This document shows positions 50,306-59,860 of a stretch of 64,000 nt of DNA, in pieces. The position numbers and the translations under genes are program-made. How positions within the stretch are numbered: position 1 is the first letter of the stretch; each line of letters begins with the position of its first letter. The DNA is from Hoeflea sp. Its GTDB lineage: Bacteria; Pseudomonadota; Alphaproteobacteria; Rhizobiales; Rhizobiaceae. The notes beneath the pieces were generated by a model. It was not told the DNA's origin, made no database searches, and worked only from the letters and a program-made list of their open reading frames with translations. The stretch is taken from the NCBI GenBank assembly GCA_019084245.1, contig JAHRFE010000013.1:62001-126000 (forward strand), read 5' to 3'.

Positions 50306-52293
50306 TCACCAAAATCCTCATCGCCAACCGGGGCGAGATTGCCTGCCGGGTCATTCGCACCGCGCGCATGATGGGTATTGCCACGGTGGCGGTCTATTCC
50401 GAGGCGGACCGGAACGCGCTGCATGTGGAGATGGCGGACGAGGCGGTGCTGATCGGACCGGCCCAGGCGTCCGAGAGCTATCTCAAGGTTGATGCGATCC
50501 TTGATGCGGCGAAGCGAACCGGCGCGGATGCGATCCATCCGGGCTATGGCTTCCTGTCGGAGAACCCGGACTTCGTCGAAAAGGTGGAAAGAGCGGGGCT
50601 GATCTTCATCGGGCCGTCGGCCAAGGCGATCCGGGCGATGGGGCTCAAGGACGCGGCCAAGGCCTTGATGGAAAAGGCCAATGTTCCGGTGGTGCCGGGC
50701 TATCACGGCGAGGCGCAGGAGCTTGTGGTGCTGGCGGGCAAGGCCAACGAGATCGGCTTTCCGGTCTTGATCAAGGCGCGCGCCGGCGGCGGCGGAAAAG
50801 GCATGCGCAAGGTCGACAATCAGGCGGATTTTCCCGCAGCGCTGTCCTCGGCGCGGCGCGAGGCCAAGGCATCCTTCGGCGACGACCGGGTGCTGGTGGA
50901 GAAATATGTCACCACCCCGCGCCATATCGAGATCCAGGTGTTCGGCGACAGCCACGGCAATGTGGTGCATCTGTTCGAGCGCGATTGTTCGGCGCAGCGC
51001 CGCCACCAGAAGGTGATCGAGGAAGCGCCGGCGCCCGGCATGCCCGCGGAGATGCGGGCGGCGATGGGAGCGGCTGCCGTGCAGGCGGCAAAGGCGATCA
51101 GCTATTGCGGGGCGGGGACGGTGGAATTCATCGTCGACGCCAGCGAGGGGCTCAATCCCGACCGGTTCTGGTTCATGGAAATGAACACGCGGCTGCAGGT
51201 CGAGCATCCGGTGACCGAGCTGATCACCGGGCTTGATCTGGTCGAATGGCAGATCCGGGTGGCTTCGGGAGAAGCCTTGCCGATGCGCCAGGAGGAGCTC
51301 GCGATCAACGGCCATGCGGTGGAGGCGCGGATCTATGCCGAGGATGCGGGCAAGGGCTTTCTGCCGGCGGTCGGGCGGCTCGCGCATCTCGCGTTCCCCA
51401 ATGGCGACATCCGCGTTGATGCCGGGGTGCGCGAAGGCGACGAGATCACCCCGTTCTATGATCCGATGATCGCCAAGGTGATCGCCCACGGCAAGACCCG
51501 CGCCGAGGCGCTCAGCAAGCTTGCAGGCGCTCTCGGGCGCACCGAGATCGCCGGCACGGTGACCAACACGGCGTTCCTGGCAAAACTCTGCCGCGACGCC
51601 GATTTCGCCGCCGGGCGGCTCGACACCGGGCTGATCGAGCGCAATCTGGCGAGCCTGACAGAGGCTGAGCCTGCGCCGGATCACATCGTGGCGCTGGCCG
51701 CGCTGGCGGCTTCCGGCATGGTTCCGGCGCCAGGGGGCGGTGCCGTCAGCGCCATCGGTCCGTTCGAGATCTGGGGCGCGCCCAGGCGCAGGGTCGTGCT
51801 GGAGATCGACGGTGCGGAGCACGCCTTTCAGGTGGAGCGCCTCGGCGCGGATCATTGGCGGGTTTCGGGGGCCGGGCTTGCTGTGGATATGGATCTGGAG
51901 GCGGTGTCGGCTCGGGGCCATGACTGGGCGTTCCGTGCCGATGGCGTGGCTCGGCGTTGCCGCGTGGCGCAATCGGAGAGAAGCGTGGCGGTGTTTTACG
52001 AAGGCCTCACCCACCTGCTTTCCAAGCCGCAGGGCAAGCGCAGCGACGATCTGGCGGCGGGTGGCGACCAAGTGATCTCGGCGATGCCAGGCATTGTCAA
52101 GCATGTGCTGGTGGAGGCAGGCGCGAGCGTCAAATCGGGTGATGCGATGGTGATCATGGAAGCCATGAAAATGGAAATGACGCTCAGCGCCCCGCGTGAC
52201 GGCGTGGTGGCCGAAGTCCTGGTGGCCGTGGGCGCGCAGGTAACGGACGGGGTCAGCCTGGTTACGCTTCAGGTCGAGGCGGAGGCCGCCTGA
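50302..52293 (+). CDS. mccA: Methylcrotonyl-CoA carboxylase, biotin-carrying (alpha) subunit
   Basis: 663 residues. Biotin carboxylase domain: KILIANRGEIACRVIRTARMMGIATVAVYSEADRNALHV, HPGYGFLSENPDF, IKARAGGGGKGMRKV (ATP grasp) and ERDCSAQRRHQKVIEEAPAP, with FMEMNTRLQVEHPVTE. The C-terminal biotin-carrier domain has MEAMKMEMTL, whose Lys is biotinylated. It works with the MccB subunit encoded at 47376. The methylglutaconyl-CoA hydratase and HMG-CoA lyase genes of the same pathway are not in this window. Its start overlaps the toxin gene. Confidence 0.93.
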   Translation: MITKILIANRGEIACRVIRTARMMGIATVAVYSEADRNALHVEMADEAVLIGPAQASESYLKVDAILDAAKRTGADAIHPGYGFLSENPDFVEKVERAGLIFIGPSAKAIRAMGLKDAAKALMEKANVPVVPGYHGEAQELVVLAGKANEIGFPVLIKARAGGGGKGMRKVDNQADFPAALSSARREAKASFGDDRVLVEKYVTTPRHIEIQVFGDSHGNVVHLFERDCSAQRRHQKVIEEAPAPGMPAEMRAAMGAAAVQAAKAISYCGAGTVEFIVDASEGLNPDRFWFMEMNTRLQVEHPVTELITGLDLVEWQIRVASGEALPMRQEELAINGHAVEARIYAEDAGKGFLPAVGRLAHLAFPNGDIRVDAGVREGDEITPFYDPMIAKVIAHGKTRAEALSKLAGALGRTEIAGTVTNTAFLAKLCRDADFAAGRLDTGLIERNLASLTEAEPAPDHIVALAALAASGMVPAPGGGAVSAIGPFEIWGAPRRRVVLEIDGAEHAFQVERLGADHWRVSGAGLAVDMDLEAVSARGHDWAFRADGVARRCRVAQSERSVAVFYEGLTHLLSKPQGKRSDDLAAGGDQVISAMPGIVKHVLVEAGASVKSGDAMVIMEAMKMEMTLSAPRDGVVAEVLVAVGAQVTDGVSLVTLQVEAEAA

Positions 52294-52438
52294 CCGGGGA
52301 GGCACTGACAAAACCGAGCATCCCGACTGGCAATTGACCGCCGGATGGTTGAAGCTGCGGCCGATGTCACCACATTGACGCGACACATTCACGCGATGCA
52401 TTTATGTGATACTGGCGAAACGCAAGACAGGATAATTC

Positions 52439-52984
52439 ATGACCGAAACCATCGAAACCGTGCTCGACTTCTGGTTCAACGAGCTCACGCCGAAGCAATG
52501 GTTCGTCAAGGATCCGGAGCTGGACCGGACGATCACAGAGCGGTTTTCCAGCTTGCACCTGGATCTGTCGCGGACGGTGCCGCCGGAATGGCGGGCTTCG
52601 GCCGAGGCGCGGTTGGCGCTTTTGATCGTGCTCGATCAGTTCCCCCGCAACATGTACCGGGGCTCGCCCCTGGCCTTCGCCACCGACAGCCTTGCGCTCA
52701 ACGCAGCCAAGGCCGCGCTTGCCGTCGGTGCCGACGCGGCGGTGAGCGAAGACCGGCGGATCTTCTTCTACTTGCCGTTCGAGCATGCCGAAACCCTTGC
52801 GGACCAGGATCGCGCAGTGGCGCTGTGCGAGGCGCTGGGCAATGAGACCTATCTCGATTATGCCCGCCAGCATCAGGACATCATCGCCCGCTTCGGGCGG
52901 TTTCCGCATCGCAATGCGATCCTCGGCCGGGTGTCGACGGCAGAGGAAGAAGCTTACCTCGCCGAGCCCGGCGCCGGATTCTAG
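52439..52984 (+). CDS. DUF924 family protein
   Basis: 181 residues. Typical family blocks: VLDFWFNELTPKQWFVKDPELDRTITERF at the start, LALLIVLDQFPRNMYRGSPLAFATDSLAL, IFFYLPFEHAETLADQDRAVAL and FGRFPHRNAILGRVSTAEEEAYL. The fold is an all-helical TPR-like bundle, and the biochemical role is unknown. It is soluble and cytoplasmic. The gene lies 145 bases after mccA and may be cotranscribed. Confidence 0.88.
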   Translation: MTETIETVLDFWFNELTPKQWFVKDPELDRTITERFSSLHLDLSRTVPPEWRASAEARLALLIVLDQFPRNMYRGSPLAFATDSLALNAAKAALAVGADAAVSEDRRIFFYLPFEHAETLADQDRAVALCEALGNETYLDYARQHQDIIARFGRFPHRNAILGRVSTAEEEAYLAEPGAGF

Positions 52985-53069
52985 TTTCCGGCGGCGCAGC
53001 AAATGGATTCCGATCCGACGGCTTATGCGCTAAGGATGAACCGGCGGACTTTAACGGGATAGGGATTCC

Positions 53070-55703
53070 ATGCGTTTTGACTGGTTGACGGCATTTGTCC
53101 TGGCTGGCCTGCTGATCACCGGATCGGTGGCCGCAGCCGATGCCCAAACCGTAGACCCGTCGCCGCTTCAGGCCACAGAGCAATCGGCCCCTGTCGCCGC
53201 CCCGCGGGCCGCAGCGCCTGCCGATATTGCTGCGTCGCCCGCGATTACGGCGGCGGAAGAACGCCTTGCGTCCGCGGAAGCAAATATTGCCCGGCTGACG
53301 ACGCGCGTGGCCGAAAATGCCGACAATGACAGCGCCCTGGTCGACCTCAAGCTCGAACTGGAAACGTTGGCCCGCGGCATGCTCGAGATCGGGGTTTCGC
53401 TCCGGCCACGGCTGACCGAAATCAAGGCGCGGATCGATGAGCTTGGCCCGGTTCCCGCCGAGGGCGAACCGGCGGAGCCGGCGGCAATCGTCGAGGAGCG
53501 GGCCCGGCTTTCCGCCGAACGGGCGCGGATCAACACACTCACTGGCCGGGCGGAAGGCGTCACGGTCAGGGCTAGCGAACTCGGTGACCGGATCACCGAT
53601 GCGCGCCGGGAGCTGTTCGCCACGACCCTGTTCAAGCGCACGGAAATCGGCCCGGCGATGCTGTCGGAAGCGCTGATCGCCATCGGCGATGAGGTGGACG
53701 ATGTTGTCCGCACCTATGGATCCTGGATGAAATTTGTCTGGGCCTTCAAATGGCACGCGCTGTTCGGATGGCTGTTCTTCGCGCTGCTGGCTGCGCTGGT
53801 GTTCGTGTCGGGCGCCTACAGGCTGTTCGGCAATCTGATTGCACGGGATCCCGGTGTCGAGGATCCGCCCTATACCAGCCGGCTGTCGGTGGCGTTCTGG
53901 TCCACCATCATCCCGACGATGGCGATGACGGCGCTTGTCGGCGCGATCTATGTTCTGGCCGGGAGCTTCGCAATCCTGCGGCCCGACGTGGCCCCGGTCA
54001 TCAGCAGCCTGCTTGCCGTCATCGTCGCTGTCTTTTTCGTCAGCAAGCTTGCGCGCGGAATTCTTTCGCCGCGCATGCCGGCCTGGCGTCTGGTGGACGT
54101 TTCGAACAGCGGCGCACGGGTGCTCTACCTGCTCGTGGTGGCGCTGGTGGCGGTCAACGGGCTCGACTATGTCTCGGGCCAGCTCAGCCGGTCGCTTGGA
54201 TCGCCGGTGGTGCTGACGGTCCTGAAGGGCATCATCTCGGTGTGCCTGATGGCGTTCATCCTGATCGGCATGGCACTGGTGAGGCCAATGCTTTCCAAAT
54301 CCGGCGATGCGGCTGATCCGGGCGAAGCCTGGCCGCGGGTGATTTGGGTGACGCTGCTGATCGGCGGCCTCGGATTGCTGGCCACGGCGGCTCTCGGCTA
54401 TGTCGGGCTCGCCCGATTCGCCGCGACCCAGATCGTTGTCACCGGCGCGATTCTTACAACAATGTATATCGGCTATCTGTCGGGCAAGGCCATCTCCGAG
54501 CGGGGCACCTTTGCTCAAACCGTCATCGGCCGGTGGATGGAGACCCGCTTCGAGGTCGGTCAGGTCGGGCTCGACCAGGCCGGACTTGCGGCGGGACTGC
54601 TGATCAGTCTTCTGGTGCTGCTGCTTGGCGTGCCGCTGATCCTGCTGCAATGGGGCTTCCAGATCCAGGATATCGAACTGTGGTTCTACCGGTTCCTCAC
54701 GGAAATCCGCATCGGCGGCATCACCATTTCGCTGGTCGGCATCTTCTTCGGCATTCTGCTGTTCATCGCCGGTCTGCTGGCGACGCGCTGGTTTCAGCGC
54801 TGGCTCGACGGCAACGTCATGGCGCGTGGGCAGATGGACACCGGCGTGCGCAACTCGATCAAGACCGGGATAGGTTATCTCGGTGTCGCGGTAGCCGGAC
54901 TGATCGGTATTTCCGCCGCGGGCATAGATCTATCGAGCCTGGCTCTTGTTGCTGGCGCCTTGTCGCTGGGCATCGGTTTCGGGCTTCAGAACATTGTCAG
55001 CAACTTCGTCTCTGGCCTGATCCTGCTCGCCGAACGGCCTTTCAAGGTCGGCGACTGGGTGGTGACCGGTACGACCGAGGGCTTTGTCAGGAAGATCTCC
55101 GTGCGCGCTACCGAGATCGAGACATTCTCGCGCCAGTCGATCATCGTGCCGAATTCCGAACTGATCAATGCGCCGGTCGGAAACTGGACTCACCGCAACA
55201 GCCTGGGGCGGGTCGATGTGCCGATCGGCTTGAGCTACAGCGTGGATCCGCGAAAGGTAATCCAGATCCTCGCCGAAGTTGCCGACAGCTGTGAACTCGT
55301 CCTGAAGAATCCCCCGCCGGTGATCTATTTTGCCGGTTTTGGCGATTCTTCGCTGAATTTCGAAGTGAAGGCGCATCTGGCCGATGTGCTCAGCGGTCTT
55401 TCGGCGCGCACCGAACTGCGCCTGCGCATCTTTGAGCGGCTCAAGGCCGAGGGGATTGAAATTCCGTTCCCGCAGCGCGATCTCAACGTCAAGTTCAGCG
55501 ATGATGCGGGGCCGCTCGCGGAACTGGCCGCCAAGCTCTCGGGCAAGGTGACCGAAACCGTACCTTCGCCGGACGCGGCTTCGGACCCGGACGCCCCCGA
55601 GGCCAAAACCAGCCCTGCAAGACGACCGAGGCGCAAGCGGCCGCCAAAGACCGCCCAGGACTCGATGGAGGACGATGCCGGCCCGGACGGGGGTGACCGG
55701 TGA
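53070..55703 (+). CDS. Large MscS-family mechanosensitive channel (DUF3772-type)
   Basis: 877 residues. A signal peptide (MRFDWLTAFVLAGLLITGSVAAADAQ) is followed by a periplasmic coiled-coil/DUF3772-like part of about 200 residues (AAEERLASAEANIARLTTRVAENADNDSALVDLKLELETLARGMLEIG). About ten membrane helices come next, the last carrying the pore: AVAGLIGISAAGIDLSSLALVAGALSLGIGFGLQNIVSNFVSGLILLAERPFKVGDWVVTG. The cytoplasmic MscS beta and C-terminal domains follow with RQSIIVPNSELINAPVGNW. It should release solutes on osmotic downshock. The C-terminus ends in a basic, Pro-rich tail. Confidence 0.9.
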   Translation: MRFDWLTAFVLAGLLITGSVAAADAQTVDPSPLQATEQSAPVAAPRAAAPADIAASPAITAAEERLASAEANIARLTTRVAENADNDSALVDLKLELETLARGMLEIGVSLRPRLTEIKARIDELGPVPAEGEPAEPAAIVEERARLSAERARINTLTGRAEGVTVRASELGDRITDARRELFATTLFKRTEIGPAMLSEALIAIGDEVDDVVRTYGSWMKFVWAFKWHALFGWLFFALLAALVFVSGAYRLFGNLIARDPGVEDPPYTSRLSVAFWSTIIPTMAMTALVGAIYVLAGSFAILRPDVAPVISSLLAVIVAVFFVSKLARGILSPRMPAWRLVDVSNSGARVLYLLVVALVAVNGLDYVSGQLSRSLGSPVVLTVLKGIISVCLMAFILIGMALVRPMLSKSGDAADPGEAWPRVIWVTLLIGGLGLLATAALGYVGLARFAATQIVVTGAILTTMYIGYLSGKAISERGTFAQTVIGRWMETRFEVGQVGLDQAGLAAGLLISLLVLLLGVPLILLQWGFQIQDIELWFYRFLTEIRIGGITISLVGIFFGILLFIAGLLATRWFQRWLDGNVMARGQMDTGVRNSIKTGIGYLGVAVAGLIGISAAGIDLSSLALVAGALSLGIGFGLQNIVSNFVSGLILLAERPFKVGDWVVTGTTEGFVRKISVRATEIETFSRQSIIVPNSELINAPVGNWTHRNSLGRVDVPIGLSYSVDPRKVIQILAEVADSCELVLKNPPPVIYFAGFGDSSLNFEVKAHLADVLSGLSARTELRLRIFERLKAEGIEIPFPQRDLNVKFSDDAGPLAELAAKLSGKVTETVPSPDAASDPDAPEAKTSPARRPRRKRPPKTAQDSMEDDAGPDGGDR

Positions 55704-55814
55704 AACCAATCCGTTCAGACTGCATTCAGTTTCGCGGTGCTAATAAAGCATACATACCGGGCCAACAGGGCTCGACAGCGTTTTAACAGGGAGCGGCGAC
55801 ACCGCCGAAGACCG

Positions 55815-56090
55815 ATGAAAACTTATCTTATTCGATTGGCCATGGCTTTGGGCATGAGCGTGGCGATGATTGGCGGCGCTGCTGCTGCCAGCGTCACCAA
55901 CAAGGATGCCCAGGCCCAGGTTCTGAGCGTCACCGAAGACGGCAACAAGATCGAACTGGTGGTCGAGGCCGGCGCGACCGTGACTTTCTGCCCCGCCGGC
56001 TGCTTCGTCACCATGCCCTCGGGCGACCGGGAAACGCTCGCCGGCAACGAGGACATCGACATCGTCAATGGCGGTGCGGTGATCAAGTAA
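55815..56090 (+). CDS. Small secreted protein
   Basis: 91 residues from the ATG at 55815; an upstream ATG at 55737 would spoil the signal peptide. The signal peptide is MKTYLIRLAMALGMSVAMIGGAAAA. The mature 66 residues hold two Cys close together (FCPAGCFV), which may form a disulfide or bind metal, within a small beta-rich sequence ending in IVNGGAVIK. No family name was recognised. A clear terminator follows the gene. Confidence 0.7.
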   Translation: MKTYLIRLAMALGMSVAMIGGAAAASVTNKDAQAQVLSVTEDGNKIELVVEAGATVTFCPAGCFVTMPSGDRETLAGNEDIDIVNGGAVIK

Positions 56091-56111
56091 CACCAGTCTG
56101 GCTTGAAAACC

Positions 56112-56150
56112 GGGGCGCGATCCGAAAGGCTCGCGCCCCTTTCCGTTTGT
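56112..56150 (+). terminator. Intrinsic terminator
   Basis: GGGGCGCGA (56112-56120), loop TCCGAAAGGC, TCGCGCCCC (56131-56139), then TTTCCGTTTGTTCT. The perfect 9-bp GC-rich stem with a T-rich tail lies 21 bases after the stop of the small secreted protein gene. Confidence 0.85.
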
Positions 56151-56312
56151 TCTGCCTGCGCGCATTCCGGCCAATCCCGGCCGTCTCCTCATCCGGTTGG
56201 CCCGGTCCGCAGGCCACTCGTCGTGCAGCATGGAAAGAATGTCGTAGACAGGCTCTGGTTTTGCTGCGGCAGATCCTAAATTCTGCTGCAAGTGCAAACA
56301 GGGTCAAAGACA

Positions 56313-58874
56313 ATGGCAGGGTTTCCGTCCAAGGCAAATGTCGTCATCATCGGGCTCGGCGGCATCGTCGGCGCCTCCATCGCTCACCATCTGATCGAGC
56401 GCGGTTGGGACGATATTGTCGGCATCGACAAGTCGGGGATTCCGACAGATATCGGCTCGACGGCGCATGCGTCGGACTTCTGCTACACCACGAGCCACGA
56501 CTATCTCTCGGTCTGGACCACGCAATATTCGATCGATTTCTTCGAGAAGATGGGCCATTACGCCCGAATCGGCGGGCTGGAAGTCGCGCGCACCGGCGAT
56601 GACAGCTGGATGGAAGAGATCAGGCGCAAGCTGTCTTCCGCCAAGGCGTTCGGCACCCGCGCGCATTATGTCTCGCCCGCCGAGATCAAGGCGCTGTTCC
56701 CGCTGATCGAGGAAGATCAGGTGATGGGCGGCCTGTTCGATCCGGATGCCGGCCTCGTCATCCCGCGTTCGCAAACGGTTGCCGGCAAGCTGGTCGACGC
56801 TGGCGAGAAGACCGGCAAGCTGAAAGCCTTCGCCAACACACCGGCGCAGTCGCTGATCGTCGAGAATGGCCATATCAAGGGCGTCGTCACGCCGCGCGGC
56901 ACGATTCATGCGGACCATGTCGTGGTCTGCGCCGGCATCTGGGGCCGCCTGATCGCCGGGATGGTGGGCGAGGATCTTCCGGTGATGCCGGTCGACCATC
57001 CGCTGACGTTCTTTGGCCCCTACACCGAGTTTGAAGGCACCGGCAAGGACATCGGCTGGCCGCTTTTGCGCGACCAGGGCAACTCCGCCTATATGCGCGA
57101 CACCGGCGACCCGAAGACCTCCGAGGGCGGGCAGATCGAATGGGGCTACTACGAGACCGACAGCCCGCGTCTCTGCCATCCGCGCGACATCCTGGAAAAG
57201 CACGAGGCGCGGCTGTCGCCCTCGCAGCGCGATCTCGACATGGAGCAGATCCTCGCGCCGCTGGAGCGCGCCATGGAACTGACGCCGATCCTCGGCGAAC
57301 TCGGCTACAATGAAAGCCATTCCTTCAACGGCCTGCTGCAGGTGTCTGCCGCCGGCGGGCCTTCCTGCGGCGAAAGCCAGAAGGTGCGCGGATTGTGGTA
57401 TTGCGTCGCCATCTGGGTCAAGGACGGTCCCGGCTACGGCAAGCTGATTGCCGACTGGATGACCGACGGCCGCACCGAGATCGACCACAATTCGATCGAC
57501 TATGCCCGCTTCTATCCGCATCAGCTGACGGAAGAGTTCATCGAGGGCCGCACCTTCGAGGCGGCGCAGAAGATCTACTTCCCCGCTGTCCACACCCGTG
57601 AGCCCTATGGCACCGGCCGCAACGTCAAGCGGTCGCCGTTCTACGAGCGCGAAGTGGAACTCGGGGGGCATTTCATGGAGCTCGGCGGCTGGGAGCGGGC
57701 GCATGGCTACGCCGCCAACGAGCCTCTGCTGCAAAAATACGGCGCCCAGGTGCCGGTGCGCGAGAACGAGTGGGACAGCCGCCATTTCTGGCGCGTCTCC
57801 AATGCCGAGCACCTGGCGATGAGCGAGGATTGCGGTATCGTCAATCTGAGCCACTTCCACATGGTCGACATCGAAGGCCCCGACCATGTCGAGCTGCTGG
57901 AATGGCTGTGCGCGGCGAAGATCGGCGGCGACGGCAATATCGGCAAGGGCATCTACACACATTTCCTCGACGACGAGGGCATGGTGCGCGCCGACTTTAC
58001 CGTGTTCCGGCTCGCCGACCGCTGCCGTCTGGTCAACGGCGCCGACGCCGGCCCGCGCGACTTCCACTACATGAAGCGCGTGGCCAAGGATCGCGGCCTC
58101 GACGTCACCATCACCGAAACGTCGGAACACTACATCACCATCGGCATCTGGGGCCCGAACGCGCGGACGACCCTGAAGAAAGCCGTGGCCGATCCGGCGG
58201 GCCTCGATCCCGAGAACTTCCCCTTCGCCGCGATCAAGCCGATCGAGATCGCCGGCAAGGCCGTGACCGCCTTCCGCATCTCCTATGTCGGCGAGCAGGG
58301 GTGGGAGCTGCACATGAAATACGAGGACGGGCTCGCCGTGTGGGACGCGCTGCGCGCCACCGGCGTCATGGCCTTCGGCATCGAGACCTATGCCAATTCC
58401 CGCCGCATGGAGAAGAGCCTGCGCCTGCAGAACGCCGACCTCCTGACCCAGTACAATCTGCTGGAGGCCGATCTGGCGCGCCCGAAGGTCAAGGAGGCCG
58501 ATTTCCGTGGCAAGGCGAAGCACCTCGAATACAAGGCGCGCGACCACCAGCCGGCCATGCTCTGCACGCTGATCATGACCAACACTATCGACAGCCACGG
58601 CGTCGCCCGCTTTCCCGTCGGCACGCTGCCGGTGATGGACCCGGAGACCCGCGAAGTTCTCATCGACGCGCTCGGCCGCCGCTCCTACACCACCTCGATC
58701 GCCTATGGCCCGACCATCGGCAAGAACATCGCGCTCGCCTATCTGCCGTGGGAGTACTGCCAGGTGGGGCGCAAGCTCAGCGTTGAGTATTTCGCCGAGA
58801 CCTATCCGGTGGAAGTGGCGGCTGTCGGCTACAAGCCGCTGTATGACCCGGAAAATCTGAAGCCGCGGAGCTGA
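56313..58874 (+). CDS. FAD-dependent dimethylglycine/sarcosine dehydrogenase-like protein with GcvT domain
   Basis: 853 residues from the ATG at 56313. The N-terminal half is a DAO-type FAD domain: VVIIGLGGIVGASIAHHLIERGWDDIVGIDKSGI with a glycine-rich dinucleotide motif, GSTAHASDF (in many relatives the His of the AG(W)H motif binds FAD here), VVVCAGIWG, and DGPGYGKLIADWM near its end. The C-terminal half (from about 430) is an aminomethyltransferase (GcvT) domain: NLSHFHMVDIEGPDHVELLEWLC, GMVRADFTVFRLADRC and YVGEQGWELHM. Such enzymes demethylate N-methylated glycines and pass the one-carbon unit to tetrahydrofolate. The exact substrate is uncertain. Confidence 0.88.
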   Translation: MAGFPSKANVVIIGLGGIVGASIAHHLIERGWDDIVGIDKSGIPTDIGSTAHASDFCYTTSHDYLSVWTTQYSIDFFEKMGHYARIGGLEVARTGDDSWMEEIRRKLSSAKAFGTRAHYVSPAEIKALFPLIEEDQVMGGLFDPDAGLVIPRSQTVAGKLVDAGEKTGKLKAFANTPAQSLIVENGHIKGVVTPRGTIHADHVVVCAGIWGRLIAGMVGEDLPVMPVDHPLTFFGPYTEFEGTGKDIGWPLLRDQGNSAYMRDTGDPKTSEGGQIEWGYYETDSPRLCHPRDILEKHEARLSPSQRDLDMEQILAPLERAMELTPILGELGYNESHSFNGLLQVSAAGGPSCGESQKVRGLWYCVAIWVKDGPGYGKLIADWMTDGRTEIDHNSIDYARFYPHQLTEEFIEGRTFEAAQKIYFPAVHTREPYGTGRNVKRSPFYEREVELGGHFMELGGWERAHGYAANEPLLQKYGAQVPVRENEWDSRHFWRVSNAEHLAMSEDCGIVNLSHFHMVDIEGPDHVELLEWLCAAKIGGDGNIGKGIYTHFLDDEGMVRADFTVFRLADRCRLVNGADAGPRDFHYMKRVAKDRGLDVTITETSEHYITIGIWGPNARTTLKKAVADPAGLDPENFPFAAIKPIEIAGKAVTAFRISYVGEQGWELHMKYEDGLAVWDALRATGVMAFGIETYANSRRMEKSLRLQNADLLTQYNLLEADLARPKVKEADFRGKAKHLEYKARDHQPAMLCTLIMTNTIDSHGVARFPVGTLPVMDPETREVLIDALGRRSYTTSIAYGPTIGKNIALAYLPWEYCQVGRKLSVEYFAETYPVEVAAVGYKPLYDPENLKPRS

Positions 58875-58944
58875 GGCGAAGGCGGTTAGCGCCGAGGCGT
58901 GAGATTGGACCCGTCGGTCGAGAGGCTGGCGGGTTTTGTATTGC

Positions 58945-58985
58945 GTCAAGTTGTTTGACATGCATGCGACTTAAGCGTGTATTAT
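58945..58985 (+). promoter_or_regulatory. Likely promoter and operator of the HigBA-like pair
   Basis: TTGACA (58955-58960) and TATTAT (58980-58985) are separated by 19 bases. The inverted repeat GTCAA-GTTGT-TTGAC (58945-58959) overlaps the -35 box and may be bound by the antitoxin. The remaining gap between the dehydrogenase gene and the toxin gene holds nothing else recognised. Confidence 0.45.
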
Positions 58986-59114
58986 TGTGCCCGGTTACTG
59001 CTGTATTGGTACTTTGCCGGAGAATACGAGAAACAGGGTCGTACGGCGGGGACAGCCTGCCCCTATGCTTATGCAACATCTCGCTTGCGGGCTTGTATCT
59101 CATGGGATACAATA

Positions 59115-59426
59115 ATGAATATTCGCAGACATCCGATCTTCGACCGCTGGCTGCGTGCACTCCGGGACAGGCGCGCCGTTTCAAAGATTCTCTTGCGGAT
59201 CGAGCGGATCTCCGACGGCAACTTCGGCGATCACAAGGGCGTCGGCGATGGTGTTCAGGAACTGCGCGTTGACCATGGTCCCGGCTACAGGGTCTATTAT
59301 GTGCAACGCGGTTCCCTGGTCGTGGTGCTCCTGTGCGGCGGGGACAAGAGCAGCCAGGCGCGAGACGTGGCGACAGCCAAAATTCTGGCAAAGGAATTGA
59401 AGGATTGGCCCAATGACCTCCATTAA
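59115..59426 (+). CDS. higB: HigB-type toxin (RelE/ParE superfamily killer protein)
   Basis: 103 residues from the ATG at 59115; the open frame reaches back to 58977 across the promoter. Family blocks: PIFDRWLRALRDRRAVSKILLRIERISDGNFGDHKGVGDGVQELRVDHGPGYRVYYVQRGSLVVVLLCGGDKSSQARDVATAKILAKEL, the phage-derived Gp49-like/HigB killer family. These toxins cut mRNA at the ribosome. The toxin gene comes first and overlaps the antitoxin gene by 14 bases, the usual order for this family. Confidence 0.9.
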   Translation: MNIRRHPIFDRWLRALRDRRAVSKILLRIERISDGNFGDHKGVGDGVQELRVDHGPGYRVYYVQRGSLVVVLLCGGDKSSQARDVATAKILAKELKDWPNDLH

Positions 59427-59712
59427 GAACATGCCCCGCTTCGACGCCGCCGACTATCTCGACAGCCCCGAAGCGCGCGCGGATTACATGGCAGCCGCGT
59501 TTGAGGAGGGCGATGTAGCCCAGATCCGCCGGGCGCTCGGCACCGTGGCGCGCTCGCTCGGCATGACGGCGGTGGCGGAAGACGCGGGGCTCGGGCGCGA
59601 GAGCCTCTACAAGGCGCTTGGCGAGACCGGCAATCCGGAATTCGTCACCGTGCTCAAGCTGATGAAGGCCATGGGCCTCAAGCTCTCGGCATTACCGATC
59701 ACGGCCGAATAG
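59413..59712 (+). CDS. higA: HigA-type antitoxin (XRE-like HTH)
   Basis: 99 residues. It matches the addiction-module antidote family: YLDSPEARADYMAAAFEEGDVAQIRRALGTVARSLGMTAVAEDAGLGRESLYKALGETGNPEFVTVLKLMKAMGLKLSALP, with a helix-turn-helix around residues 50-75. It binds and silences the overlapping toxin and should repress the promoter at 58955. Confidence 0.9.
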   Translation: MTSIKNMPRFDAADYLDSPEARADYMAAAFEEGDVAQIRRALGTVARSLGMTAVAEDAGLGRESLYKALGETGNPEFVTVLKLMKAMGLKLSALPITAE

Positions 59713-59860
59713 GCAAGGACCGGGGCACTGTAGCCGGCAAGAGCCAGGCCGATCCGGTCCACACATCACCGCCCTTGCGGCATAGAAGCCGCCGCATCTG
59801 GTCCCGGGCTTCGTCAAAAACCCGCTTCGACCCGTCCTCCCTCCATGCTAGACTTGCGCC

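Noticed and set aside
50191-52401. 736-codon minus-strand frame opposite mccA
   Set aside because: Shadow of the carboxylase gene; its composition (rich in His, Arg, Gln, Asp) is typical of antisense translation.
56304-58961. 885-codon open frame on the minus strand opposite the dehydrogenase gene
   Set aside because: It is antisense to a gene with clear FAD and GcvT motifs; long antisense frames are expected in GC-rich DNA, and no domain is readable in it.
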